In this document: in pieces, positions 25,357 through 33,551 of the stretch
How positions within the stretch are numbered: the first letter of the stretch is position 1
How the letters are laid out: every line of letters begins with the position of its first letter
DNA from: Crossiella sp. S99.2
GTDB lineage: Bacteria > Actinomycetota > Actinomycetes > Mycobacteriales > Pseudonocardiaceae
Direction: 5' to 3'
Length of the DNA: 64,000 bases
Assembly: GCF_023094165.1 (NCBI RefSeq)
Contig: NZ_JALMDK010000012.1
Coordinates: 124,001-188,000, forward strand
Notes under the pieces: model-generated
Told to the model about the DNA's origin: nothing
The model's database searches: none
The model's input: the letters and a program-made list of their open reading frames with translations, nothing else
Made by a program: the position numbers and the translations under genes

Positions 25357-26019
25357 ATGCGGATCCTCGTAGTGGAGGACGACGACCGGGTGGCGCGCGG
25401 GCTGGTGACCGCGTTGCAGCACGCCGGCTACGAAGTCCTCCGCGCCGCCACCGCGGCCGCCGCGCTGCAGGCGGCCCCGGCTGATGTGGTGCTGCTCGAC
25501 CTCGGCCTGCCCGACGCCGACGGGCTGGACGTGCTGCGCAAACTCCGGCAACGCGAAGGCACCGCGGTCATCGCGGTCACCGCGCGCAGCGAGGAACGCG
25601 AACGCGTGCTCGGCCTGCGCAGCGGCGCCGACGACTACGTGGTCAAACCCTTCGGCACCGCCGAGCTGCTGGCCCGGATCGAGGCCGTGCTGCGCCGCAC
25701 CAGGGCCGCCCGCGCGGACAGCGAGGAGCACGAGGTGATGGAGGTCGGCCCGCTGCGGCTGGACCTCGGCTCGCGCACTGCCACCGTCTCCGGCGAGCAG
25801 ATCACGCTCACCCGCAAGGAGTTCGACGTGCTCGCCCTGCTCGCCGCCCGGCCGGGCAGCGTGGTCAGCCGGGACCGCATCCTGGACCAGGTCTGGCACG
25901 CCAGCTGGGAGGCCCGCTCCCGCAGCCTGGACACCCACATCGCCACCCTGCGCGGCAAGCTCGGCCCGTTCGTGCGCATCGAGACCGTGCGCGGCGTCGG
26001 CTACCGCATGGCCCGGTAG
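25357..26019 (+). CDS. OmpR/PhoB-family response regulator
   Basis: 220 residues. Receiver domain 1-120 with acidic pocket EDDD, phospho-acceptor Asp in VVLLDLGLPDADG (about residue 48) and switch Lys in YVVKPF. Winged-helix DNA-binding domain 130-220 (LTRKEFDVLALLAARPGSVVSRDRILDQVW). TAGTAT lies about ten bases before the ATG, suggesting a leaderless transcript. The kinase gene follows nine bases after the stop. Confidence 0.94.
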   Translation: MRILVVEDDDRVARGLVTALQHAGYEVLRAATAAAALQAAPADVVLLDLGLPDADGLDVLRKLRQREGTAVIAVTARSEERERVLGLRSGADDYVVKPFGTAELLARIEAVLRRTRAARADSEEHEVMEVGPLRLDLGSRTATVSGEQITLTRKEFDVLALLAARPGSVVSRDRILDQVWHASWEARSRSLDTHIATLRGKLGPFVRIETVRGVGYRMAR

Positions 26020-26028
26020 GGGGCCGGG

Positions 26029-27552
26029 GTGCTCCGCCGACTGCTCGCGGTGCTGGTGCCGTTGCTGGTGGCGATGGCCGCCGCCTTCGGGGTGCCACTG
26101 GCCGCCGCGATCGGCCAGCAGGAGACCCAGTCGGTCTACCTGGACCGGCTCAGCGACGCCAGCCGGTTCGCCGCGCTCGCCGAGAACGTGCTCGCGCTGG
26201 ACCGCACCGCCCCGCTGCAGGATGAACTGACCCGCTACCACCGGCTCTACAACATCCCCGCCGTGCTGGTCGACCCCGGCGGCAACGTGATGCTGCCCGC
26301 CGACACCCCCATCGACCTCAACACCCCCGGCGTGCGCGAGGGCCTGAGCGTGGCCTTCGCCGGCTACCGCCCCAACCCGCCGGGCGTGGTCTGGCCCTGG
26401 CAGACCACCCCGCTGGTCGTGGTCGAACCGGTCGGCCGGGACAGCCAGGTGGTGGCCGCCGTGGTCACCGTGTCCCCCTCGGACAGCCTGCGCCACCAGA
26501 TCGTCAACACCTGGCTGCTGCTCGCGCTCAACGGCCTGGTCCCGCTGCTCGCCCTGATCGGCGCCGCCTGGCCGGTCTCGCGCTGGATCCTGCGCCCCAT
26601 CCGCCGCCTGGACGAGGTCACCGCCCGGGTCGCCAGCGGCCGCCTGGACGCCCGCGCCGACGTGCACGGACCACCCGAACTGCGCACCCTGGCCAGCTCC
26701 TTCAACACCATGGTCGACGTGGTCGGCCGGGCCCTGCGCAGGCAACGGGACTTCGTCGCCGACGCCTCCCACCAGCTACGCAACCCCCTGGCCAGCCTGC
26801 GCCTGGCGGTGGAGAACCTGGAACCGCACCTGCCCGACGAACCCGCCCGCCAGGCCCACCAGCTCGCGGTGGAGGAGGCCGAGGAGATGGGCCGGGTGCT
26901 GGACGCCCTGCTCGCCGCCACCCGGCTGGACAGCGCCGCCGCGGCCGAACCGGTCGAGCTGGACGAACTCGTCGCCGCGCACGAACCGGCCTGGCAGGCC
27001 AACGCGCAACGCGCCGCGATCCGGCTGCGCCTGGACATCCCCGAGGGCCTGCGCGTGCTCGAACCACCCGGCGGGCTGGGCAGTGTGCTGGACGAACTGG
27101 TCGGCAACGCGATCCGGCTCTCCGGCGGCACCAGGGTCCGGGTCTGGGCCCGGCACGACGACCCGGCCGAGCGCACCGAGGACGGCCACGTGGAACTGCA
27201 CGTCATCGACGACGGCGTCGGCCTGGACGAAGCCGAGCTTTCCGTCGCGCTGCACCGGTTCTGGCGCTCGCCCAAGCACCAGAACATCTCCGGCACCGGC
27301 CTCGGCCTGGCCATCTGCAGCGAACTGGTCACCTCGGCCGGTGGCGAGTTCCGGCTGCACCAGGCGCACCCGCACGGCCTGGACGTGGCCATCCGGCTGC
27401 CGGTCGCGCCGGCCGAACAGCTCTTCGACCCCACCGACCCGGCCGACGGCCGCCCCGACGGCGAGCGCAAGCACCTGTCCCGCCCGCCGGTGGCCCGGCC
27501 CGACGACGAGGACGACCCGCCGCCGCCCAACAGCCTGCCCGCGGGCATCTGA
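26029..27552 (+). CDS. Sensor histidine kinase
   Basis: 507 residues. Two membrane helices (about 3-29 and 163-185) bracket a sensor domain outside the membrane; HAMP follows (to about 235), then the dimerisation domain with the phospho-acceptor His in DASHQLRNPLASLR and an ATPase domain (N box ELVGNAIRLS, G1 DDGVGLDE, G2 GTGLGLAI). SHQLRNP replaces the usual SHELRTP, a variant seen in actinobacterial kinases. A Pro/Asp-rich tail ends the protein. It converges on the TAXI lipoprotein gene, a pairing that suggests the lipoprotein supplies the signal. Confidence 0.93.
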   Translation: MLRRLLAVLVPLLVAMAAAFGVPLAAAIGQQETQSVYLDRLSDASRFAALAENVLALDRTAPLQDELTRYHRLYNIPAVLVDPGGNVMLPADTPIDLNTPGVREGLSVAFAGYRPNPPGVVWPWQTTPLVVVEPVGRDSQVVAAVVTVSPSDSLRHQIVNTWLLLALNGLVPLLALIGAAWPVSRWILRPIRRLDEVTARVASGRLDARADVHGPPELRTLASSFNTMVDVVGRALRRQRDFVADASHQLRNPLASLRLAVENLEPHLPDEPARQAHQLAVEEAEEMGRVLDALLAATRLDSAAAAEPVELDELVAAHEPAWQANAQRAAIRLRLDIPEGLRVLEPPGGLGSVLDELVGNAIRLSGGTRVRVWARHDDPAERTEDGHVELHVIDDGVGLDEAELSVALHRFWRSPKHQNISGTGLGLAICSELVTSAGGEFRLHQAHPHGLDVAIRLPVAPAEQLFDPTDPADGRPDGERKHLSRPPVARPDDEDDPPPPNSLPAGI

Positions 27553-27570
27553 CCCGGCCCGCGACCGGCC

Positions 27571-28527
27571 TCAGACCAGGCGCTTGTACTCCCGGAACCA
27601 GGCCGCCGCGCCCGGGTGCAGCGGCACCGGCCCGGTGGCGATCCCGGTGCTGCGGTTGATCCGCCGCGCCTCCGGATGGTTGATCGCGATCGAGTCGGCC
27701 TGGGAGAACACCGTGTTGGCCACGATCTTCACCACCTCCGCGGGCAGATCCTCCCTGGCCACCAGCAGGTTGGGCACCGACACGGTGCGGGCAGGCTGGA
27801 CGTAGGAGCCGTAGGTGGTCTTCGGGATGGTCGCCGGCACGTAGGCCGAGGAGTCGCCGCTGGCCAGCACCTCCGCCTGCTCGGCCAGCGGCACCAGCCG
27901 GATCGCCACCTGCCGCCGGATCATCTCGCTGATCGCCGGGGTCGGGATGCCGGTGAGGGTGAAGAAGGCGTCGATCGTGCCCTCCTCCAGCTGCTTGGCC
28001 GCCTCGGACTGGGTCAGCCGCACCTCGTTGAAGTTCAGCCCGGCGATCCGGCGCAACTTCTCCACCGTGTACTCGGTGCCCGAGCCCGCCGCGCCGATCG
28101 CCACCCGCAGTCCCGGCAGGTCCTTCGCGGTGCGCACCTTGGAGTTGTTGAGCACCACCAGGTGCAGGAAGCTGTCGTAGAGCCGCCCGACCGCGCTCAC
28201 CCCGAGCACCGGGCTGGTCTGCCTGGCCAGCATGGCATCCAGCGAGACGAAGCCGAGCTGGGCCTGGTTGGTGCTGAGCAGCGTCAGGTTCTCCACCGAC
28301 GCGCCGCTGGCCCGGGTGCGCACCGCGGTGCGCTGGAGGTACTTCTGCAGCTCGTCGGCCAGCGCGCCGCCGATCTCCCGGTACACCGCGCCCGGCGGCC
28401 CGGTGGCCAGCACCAATTCGGGCAGATCGGGCAGGGTGTTGGGCGTGCAACCGCCCACGGTGGCGGTCACCAGCGCGCCGGCTCCGCCGAGCAACAGCGC
28501 GCGGCGGGTCAGCGCTGGATGCGGCAT
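27571..28527 (-). CDS. TAXI-type TRAP solute-binding lipoprotein
   Basis: 318 residues. Twin-arginine-like start (TRRALLLG), then lipobox VGGC at about residue 27, so a lipid-anchored surface protein. The rest is the TAXI family periplasmic-binding fold (LATGPPGAVYREIGGALADEL; GAAGSGTEYT), known in others to bind glutamate, glutamine or related acids. No TRAP membrane subunits lie nearby. It may act as a sensor partner of the adjacent two-component system or feed the DctA-type carrier. GTG at 28533 is an alternative start. Confidence 0.85.
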   Translation of the reverse strand: MPHPALTRRALLLGGAGALVTATVGGCTPNTLPDLPELVLATGPPGAVYREIGGALADELQKYLQRTAVRTRASGASVENLTLLSTNQAQLGFVSLDAMLARQTSPVLGVSAVGRLYDSFLHLVVLNNSKVRTAKDLPGLRVAIGAAGSGTEYTVEKLRRIAGLNFNEVRLTQSEAAKQLEEGTIDAFFTLTGIPTPAISEMIRRQVAIRLVPLAEQAEVLASGDSSAYVPATIPKTTYGSYVQPARTVSVPNLLVAREDLPAEVVKIVANTVFSQADSIAINHPEARRINRSTGIATGPVPLHPGAAAWFREYKRLV

Positions 28528-28714
28528 CCTCACAGGCTAGTCCGTCAGGATGAACCGGGCACGCATACTACGGGCCGGCGCTGTTCTGGTAACGGCCTTA
28601 TCACCGCGCCCGGAAATTTGTCAGGACAGTCTCAAGTTTCGCCCGGGTCGCTTGCCGGTGAACTTCTCCGGTCACGAGCATTCGGCGCGGACAAGGACCA
28701 ATGTCGAGGAGGAC

Positions 28715-30088
28715 ATGTTGGCAACGACCGCTGCCGGGGGGCGAACGCGGAAGCCGATCTATCGGCACCTCTACTTCTGGGTGCTGGTCTCGATCGCGGC
28801 GGGGATCCTGGTCGGGATCCTGTTCCCCGCGCAGGCAGCCGGGCTGAAGTGGCTCGCGGACCTGTTCATCAACCTGGTGAAGATGGTCATCGCGCCCACG
28901 ATCTTCTGCACGATCGTCGTCGGCATCGCGGGGCTGGGCAACCTCGCCAAGGCGGGCGGCCTGGCACTGCGCACCATCATGTACTTCATCGTGATGACGC
29001 TGATCGCGCTGGTGATCGGCATGATCGTGGTGAACATCCTGCAGCCGGGCGTCGGCCTGGACATGCAGCCCAGCGCCGCCGACCTCAAGGCGGGCGCGGA
29101 CGCACAGAAGAAGGCGGCCGGCACCGAGGGCTTCACCGGGTTCATCCTGCACCTGGTCCCGGAGTCCTTCGTCGGCGCGTTCACCGGCGGCCAGCTGATC
29201 CAGGTGCTGGTGCTCGCGGTGCTGGTCGCGGTCGCGATCGGCATGATGGGCGAACGCGGCGCCAAGGCCCTGCAGGCGCTGGACACCATCGCCAAGATCA
29301 TGTTCGGCGTCATCAAGATCGTCATGTACGCGGCGCCGATCGGCGCCTTCGGCGGCATGGCCTACACGATCGGCACCAACGGCGCGAAGGTGCTGACCTC
29401 GCTGGCGTTCCTGATGATCGCCTTCTACCTGACCTGTGTGCTGTTCATCATCCTGGTGCTCGGCGGCGTGGCGAAACTGGCCGGGTTCAACATCTTCCGG
29501 TTCATCCGCTTCATCAAGGACGAGCTGCTGATCGTGCTGGGCACCTCCTCCAGTGAGGCGGTGCTGCCCCGGATGCTGGTCAAACTGGAGGCCGCGGGCG
29601 CGCAGAAGTCGGTGGTCGGCCTGACTATCCCGACCGGCTACTCGTTCAACCTGGACGGCACCTGCATCTACCTGACCATGGGCGCCCTGTTCATCGCCCA
29701 GGCCACCGGGGCGCACCTGCCACTGTGGACCCAGATCGGCCTGCTGCTGTTCATGCTGCTCTCCAGCAAGGGCGCGGCAGGCGTCACCGGAGCCGGCCTG
29801 GTCACCCTGGCCGCCTCCCTGGTCGCCTTCCAGAACGTCATCCCCGAGGCCAGCATCGGTATCGCCCTGATCGCCGGCATCGACCGCTTCATGTCCGAAG
29901 CGAGAGCCCTCACCAACCTGATCGGCAACGGCGTGGGCACCCTGGTGGTCGCCAGGTGGCAGAACGCGCTGGACCGGGAACAGCTGGACCGGGTGCTCCG
30001 CGATCCGTCCCTGGTGGACATGGACGAGCTGATGAAGATCGAGAACGGCGTGGGCGAGAAGAAGGACAAGGCGGAGAGTTCTTCTTAG
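28715..30088 (+). CDS. dctA: DctA-type dicarboxylate:cation symporter
   Basis: 457 residues, DAACS family. Eight membrane helices with two re-entrant loops; the serine-rich signature GTSSSEAVLPRM and the helix-7 motif IPTGYSFNLDGTCIYLT identify C4-dicarboxylate carriers (succinate, fumarate, malate), probably with Na+ or H+. The ATG is four bases from GAGGAG; earlier in-frame codons lack hydrophobic or conserved sequence. The 180-base leader between it and the divergent TAXI gene may hold the two-component operator. A good terminator follows. Confidence 0.92.
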   Translation: MLATTAAGGRTRKPIYRHLYFWVLVSIAAGILVGILFPAQAAGLKWLADLFINLVKMVIAPTIFCTIVVGIAGLGNLAKAGGLALRTIMYFIVMTLIALVIGMIVVNILQPGVGLDMQPSAADLKAGADAQKKAAGTEGFTGFILHLVPESFVGAFTGGQLIQVLVLAVLVAVAIGMMGERGAKALQALDTIAKIMFGVIKIVMYAAPIGAFGGMAYTIGTNGAKVLTSLAFLMIAFYLTCVLFIILVLGGVAKLAGFNIFRFIRFIKDELLIVLGTSSSEAVLPRMLVKLEAAGAQKSVVGLTIPTGYSFNLDGTCIYLTMGALFIAQATGAHLPLWTQIGLLLFMLLSSKGAAGVTGAGLVTLAASLVAFQNVIPEASIGIALIAGIDRFMSEARALTNLIGNGVGTLVVARWQNALDREQLDRVLRDPSLVDMDELMKIENGVGEKKDKAESSS

Positions 30089-30117
30089 CGCCTGCTTCCG
30101 CTGGTAATCGCACTGAG

Positions 30118-30164
30118 GCCGTGGGCCGGGTTCGCGTTTCGCGAGTCCGGCCCACGGCGCTTTT
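30118..30164 (+). terminator. Intrinsic terminator after dctA
   Basis: A 12-bp GC stem (GCCGTGGGCCGG with CCGGCCCACGGC) around a GTTCGCGTTTCGCGAGT loop that can itself pair (CGCG/CGCG), followed by GCTTTT. One of the clearest terminators in the window. Confidence 0.85.
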
Positions 30165-30261
30165 GTGTCGGAGCGTGATCGGTTGTGTGGGTGCGGTGAC
30201 GGTATATCGGGTAAGTTGCCCTTGCTGACTTCATTCCAGAGGGGGGAATGCGGGTGGGCTC

Positions 30262-30495
30262 GTGATCTTCTTCCAGGGTCAGCAAGTGCCGCCGCGCCAA
30301 GTGTGGATCTGGGCACCGCTGGCCCGCCGGTCACGCTGGCGCAGTTTCCAGCTCAGCGTGCCGTTCTTCGTCGCCGCGGTTGTGTTGGGCAGCGCGATCC
30401 CGGTGCTGGGCGAGCAGGTCTTCGTCGGCAAAGCCGGGCTCGACTTCGTCACGTTCTTCCTCGGCCGGCGCCTGTACCCCCGCCCCGACCTCTGA
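30262..30495 (+). CDS. Small putative membrane protein
   Basis: 77 residues. Basic N-terminal part, one hydrophobic segment (about 32-50, LSVPFFVAAVVLGSAIPVL), then a short tail. GC at third codon positions is about 90 per cent, like genuine genes here, and this supports coding despite the short length. GTG is the only start between the upstream stop and the hydrophobic region; GGTGGG lies close before it. Not recognised. It ends one base before the end of the converging ABC ATPase gene. Confidence 0.55.
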   Translation: MIFFQGQQVPPRQVWIWAPLARRSRWRSFQLSVPFFVAAVVLGSAIPVLGEQVFVGKAGLDFVTFFLGRRLYPRPDL

Positions 30496-30496
30496 C

Positions 30497-31267
30497 TCAC
30501 CCCGCCCGCACCGGCGTCACCACCCGGCTGCCATCCGGCGCCGTCAGCACCTCCGCCCGCGCGCCGTAATGCCGCGAAACCCGTTCCGCCGTCAGCACTT
30601 CCGCCGGTGTCCCGGCCGCGACCACCCGCCCGCCGTCCAGCATCAGCAGCTGATCCGCGTACTGCCCGGCCAGCGTCAGATCGTGCAGGGTGCTCACCAC
30701 CGTCGTGCCGTCCGCCAGCCGCAGCCGGTCCACCAGGTCCAGTAGCGACTGCGCGTGCCCGATGTCCAGCCCGGTCGTCGGCTCGTCCAGCAACAGCAAC
30801 CCGGCCTGCTGCGCCAGCACCCTGGCCAGCACCGCGCGCTGGCGCTCGCCGCCGGAGAGTGTCGGGAGTGGACGGTCGGCCAGGTGGGTGAGGTCAAGGC
30901 GGGCAAGGACATCCGCGACCAGGGTCAGGTCCGCAGGGCCTTCGCGGGCCAGGAAGCCCAGGTGCGGAGTTCGGCCGAGCAGGGCGTAGTCGGTGACGGT
31001 GAGGCCCTCGGGCAGGGTCGGGGTTTGGGGGGCGTAACCGATCCGGCGGGCCCGGGCGCGGTTGGTCAGCGCGGTCACGGGGGTGCCGGCCAGGGTGATG
31101 GCGCCGGTGTGCGGGACGGCGTTGGCGACCGCCTTGAGCAGAGTGGATTTGCCCGCGCCGTTGGGGCCGATCACCGCCAGCCAACTGCCCTGGGGAACCG
31201 CGACCGTGACGTCGGCTACCGCGATCCGCCCGTGGTAACCCGCGGACACCTGGTTGATCTCCAGCAT
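30497..31267 (-). CDS. ABC transporter ATPase (iron-siderophore / corrinoid type)
   Basis: 256 residues, FecE/BtuD-like. Walker A GPNGAGKS, signature LSGGERQRA, Walker B LLLLDEPT and switch His in STLHDLT are all present. It energises import through the adjacent FecCD-type permease. ATG overlaps or abuts the permease stop by one base. The three genes (binding protein, permease, ATPase) run in this order on the minus strand. Confidence 0.92.
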   Translation of the reverse strand: MLEINQVSAGYHGRIAVADVTVAVPQGSWLAVIGPNGAGKSTLLKAVANAVPHTGAITLAGTPVTALTNRARARRIGYAPQTPTLPEGLTVTDYALLGRTPHLGFLAREGPADLTLVADVLARLDLTHLADRPLPTLSGGERQRAVLARVLAQQAGLLLLDEPTTGLDIGHAQSLLDLVDRLRLADGTTVVSTLHDLTLAGQYADQLLMLDGGRVVAAGTPAEVLTAERVSRHYGARAEVLTAPDGSRVVTPVRAG

Positions 31268-32295
31268 CAGACCCTCCGGGAGCGGCGCAGCACGACGGCG
31301 AAGAACGGGGCGCCGGTGAAGGCCGTGATGACGCCGATGGGCAGCTCGCCCGGTGCGATCACGGTGCGGGCCACCATGTCGGCCAGCACCACGAAGCTCG
31401 CGCCGCCCAGCAACGACAACGGCACCAGCACCCGGTAGCTGCCCGCGACCAGCAACCTGACCACGTGCGGCACCACGATCCCGACGAAGCCGATCAGTCC
31501 GCTCACCGACACCGCCGCGGCGGTGGCCAGGGACGCGGCGCCCAGCACGATCAGCCGGACCCGGCGCGGGTGCAGGCCCAGCGCGGCCGCCTCCTCATCA
31601 CCCACGCCCAGCACGTCCAGCAGCCTGCCGCTGACGCACAGCACGAAGCTGGACAGGGCGATGTAGGGCAGCACCACCAGGACCTGGGACCAGCCGGCGC
31701 CGCCCAGGCCGCCGAGCATCCAGGTGTAGATGGTGCGCAGGCTGTCCACGTCCAGGGTTTGCACGAAGGTCTGCAGCGCGGTGAGGAACGCGGCCACCGC
31801 CACCCCGGCCAGCACCAGGGTCGCGGTGCCCGGACCGGCCGAGCGGCCCAGTGCCCAGGTCAGGCCGACGCCGAGCACCGCGCCGGCGAAGGCGGCGATG
31901 GGCAGTGCGCCCAGGCCGGTGCTGAAGGTGGGCACCGCGAACACGGCCAGGGTGGCGCCCAGGCCCGCGCCGGCCGCCGCGCCCAGCAGGTACGGGTCGG
32001 CCAGGGGGTTGCGGAAGACGCCCTGGAAGGCGGCGCCGGAGGAGGCCAGGGCAGCGCCGACCAGGCAGGCCAGCACCACCCTTGGCACCCGCAGCTCCCA
32101 CAGGATCGCGGCCTCGCGCGCGGACAGCGGTGACACCCCGCCGGTGAGCTGGGCGAGGATCTCGCCCAGCACCCGTTGCCAGCCCAGGTCGATCGCGCCG
32201 AGCAGCACCGCGAGGGTCACCACCGCCAGCAACAGCAGCAGGGTGAGCGCCAGGTGGGTGAACCGGAGCCGGGTGGGGACAGCGGCGGCGGTCAC
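31267..32295 (-). CDS. FecCD/BtuC-family ABC permease
   Basis: 342 residues with about ten membrane helices. FecCD signature features: GAALASSGAAFQGVFRNPLADPYLLG near 85-110 and GLIGFVGIVVPHVVRLL near 265. One permease gene suffices for a homodimeric channel of the BtuC type. GTG start; it overlaps the binding-protein gene by GTGA, so translation is coupled. The longer upstream frame overlaps the binding protein completely and is spurious. Confidence 0.92.
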   Translation of the reverse strand: MTAAAVPTRLRFTHLALTLLLLLAVVTLAVLLGAIDLGWQRVLGEILAQLTGGVSPLSAREAAILWELRVPRVVLACLVGAALASSGAAFQGVFRNPLADPYLLGAAAGAGLGATLAVFAVPTFSTGLGALPIAAFAGAVLGVGLTWALGRSAGPGTATLVLAGVAVAAFLTALQTFVQTLDVDSLRTIYTWMLGGLGGAGWSQVLVVLPYIALSSFVLCVSGRLLDVLGVGDEEAAALGLHPRRVRLIVLGAASLATAAAVSVSGLIGFVGIVVPHVVRLLVAGSYRVLVPLSLLGGASFVVLADMVARTVIAPGELPIGVITAFTGAPFFAVVLRRSRRV

Positions 32296-33242
32296 TTCTT
32301 CCCGGCTGCGGTCACGGCCTGGGACACGGTGCGCACCAGGTCGACTACCCGCGGTCCCCAGCGGGAGGCGATGTCGTCGTCCAGGGCCACCACGCCGCCC
32401 TCGCGCACCGCGGGCACCGTCGACCAGCCCGGCCGTCCGCCCACCGCGGCCGCGTTCTGGCCGCAGCAGCGCACATCGGCCAGGAAGATCAGCCGCGGTG
32501 CGGCGTTGACCACCTGCTCGGCGGAGAGCTGCGGGTAGCCGCTGCCCGTCTTGTCCGCCGCGTCGGCGATGTTGGCCAGGCCGAACTGGGCGTAGATCTG
32601 ACCGATGAAGGTCTTGGAGGTCACGGTGTAGAAGGTCGGATCCAGCTCGTGGTAGTACTTCAGCCCCTCGGCCGGCCGCGGCGTTTCCCGGACCAGCTTG
32701 CTGATCTCGCCCTTCATCTTGTTCACCACGTCGTTGGCCGGGGTGCCCTGCCCGGTGGCCTGACCCAGGATGCTGATCTGCCCGTACGCCTCGTCCAGGG
32801 TCTTGGCCGCGGGCAGCAGCAGCACCGGGATCTTCAGCTTCTCCAGCCCGGCCACCACGCCCTCGACGTCGTTGGAGGCGATCACCAGGTCCGGCTGGTG
32901 CCCGGCGATGGCCTCCACATTGGGCTTGAAGCCGGACAGCGTGGTCTTGGGCGCCTCGGCCGGGAAGTTGGACTGGTCGTCCACGGCCACCACCTGCTTG
33001 CCCGCCCCGATCGCGAACAGGCTCTCGGTGCTGGTCGGGTTCAGCGAGACGATCCGCTCCGGCCGCTTGGTCAGGGTGAGCGGTTTGCCGCCCGGCGCGG
33101 CCACTTCCACCGGGAACGGCGCCTCCGCCGCGCCCGAAGTTTGGCTGGGGGCGGGATCGGGAACCCGGCTCGCGCACCCGCCAACGAGGGCGATGGCGCT
33201 GACGGCGATGAGTGCTGCGCGGAAACCACGGGGAAGTCGCAT
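32292..33242 (-). CDS. Metal-chelate ABC transporter binding lipoprotein (FecB/BtuF-like)
   Basis: 316 residues. Signal peptide with lipobox LVGGC at about 23, then a cluster A helical-backbone binding fold (RIVSLNPTSTESLFAIG, KPNVEAIAGHQPDLVIAS). An unusual DVRCCGQN with two adjacent Cys near residue 255 is in the C-terminal lobe. The ligand could be a siderophore, heme or corrinoid; BtuF-like features are slightly stronger, but no cobalamin riboswitch was seen upstream. ATG is preceded by AGAGGA. Divergent from gltB. Confidence 0.88.
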   Translation of the reverse strand: MRLPRGFRAALIAVSAIALVGGCASRVPDPAPSQTSGAAEAPFPVEVAAPGGKPLTLTKRPERIVSLNPTSTESLFAIGAGKQVVAVDDQSNFPAEAPKTTLSGFKPNVEAIAGHQPDLVIASNDVEGVVAGLEKLKIPVLLLPAAKTLDEAYGQISILGQATGQGTPANDVVNKMKGEISKLVRETPRPAEGLKYYHELDPTFYTVTSKTFIGQIYAQFGLANIADAADKTGSGYPQLSAEQVVNAAPRLIFLADVRCCGQNAAAVGGRPGWSTVPAVREGGVVALDDDIASRWGPRVVDLVRTVSQAVTAAGKK

Positions 33243-33282
33243 CGAGTCCTCTGCGGTCGATCGGGTGAAAACTGCCCGGGAC

Positions 33283-33445
33283 GTTACCGCTGTGTTCCGC
33301 TCCGTACCCAGGGAAGCACCAGGACACGCGTACTGTTGGGTCTGCGGCTATGTCGCACGGAGCAGGTAAATCGTTACGGCGCAATGACGGACATCACCCT
33401 AGGAGGGGTGTTTCCAGGTTTCCTGCCTGTTACAGTCCGGATTAC
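33283..33445 (+). promoter_or_regulatory. gltB upstream region with three GTTAC-n6 sites
   Basis: The 309-base divergent gap 33243-33551 holds three GTTAC words followed after six bases by a second half (33283 GTTAC-n6-GTTCC, 33373 GTTAC-n6-ATGAC, 33429 GTTAC-n6-GATTAC). The spacing fits the GlnR a/b-site pattern (gTnAC-n6-GaAAC), though the second halves match poorly. No open reading frame with coding character and no clear riboswitch is present. Confidence 0.4.
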
Positions 33446-33551
33446 CTGTCGCTACCGGCGCGTACGCCCCGGTGCGGCCTCGCGGGCCACCGTCGTCCCG
33501 TGCCCAGCATTCCACCACCTGAGCACGGAACACGACGAGGGAGGTCTCAGC

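Noticed and set aside
33243..33551. Cobalamin riboswitch before the importer binding-protein gene
   Set aside because: No B12-box-like sequence or the expected paired core was found on the minus strand.
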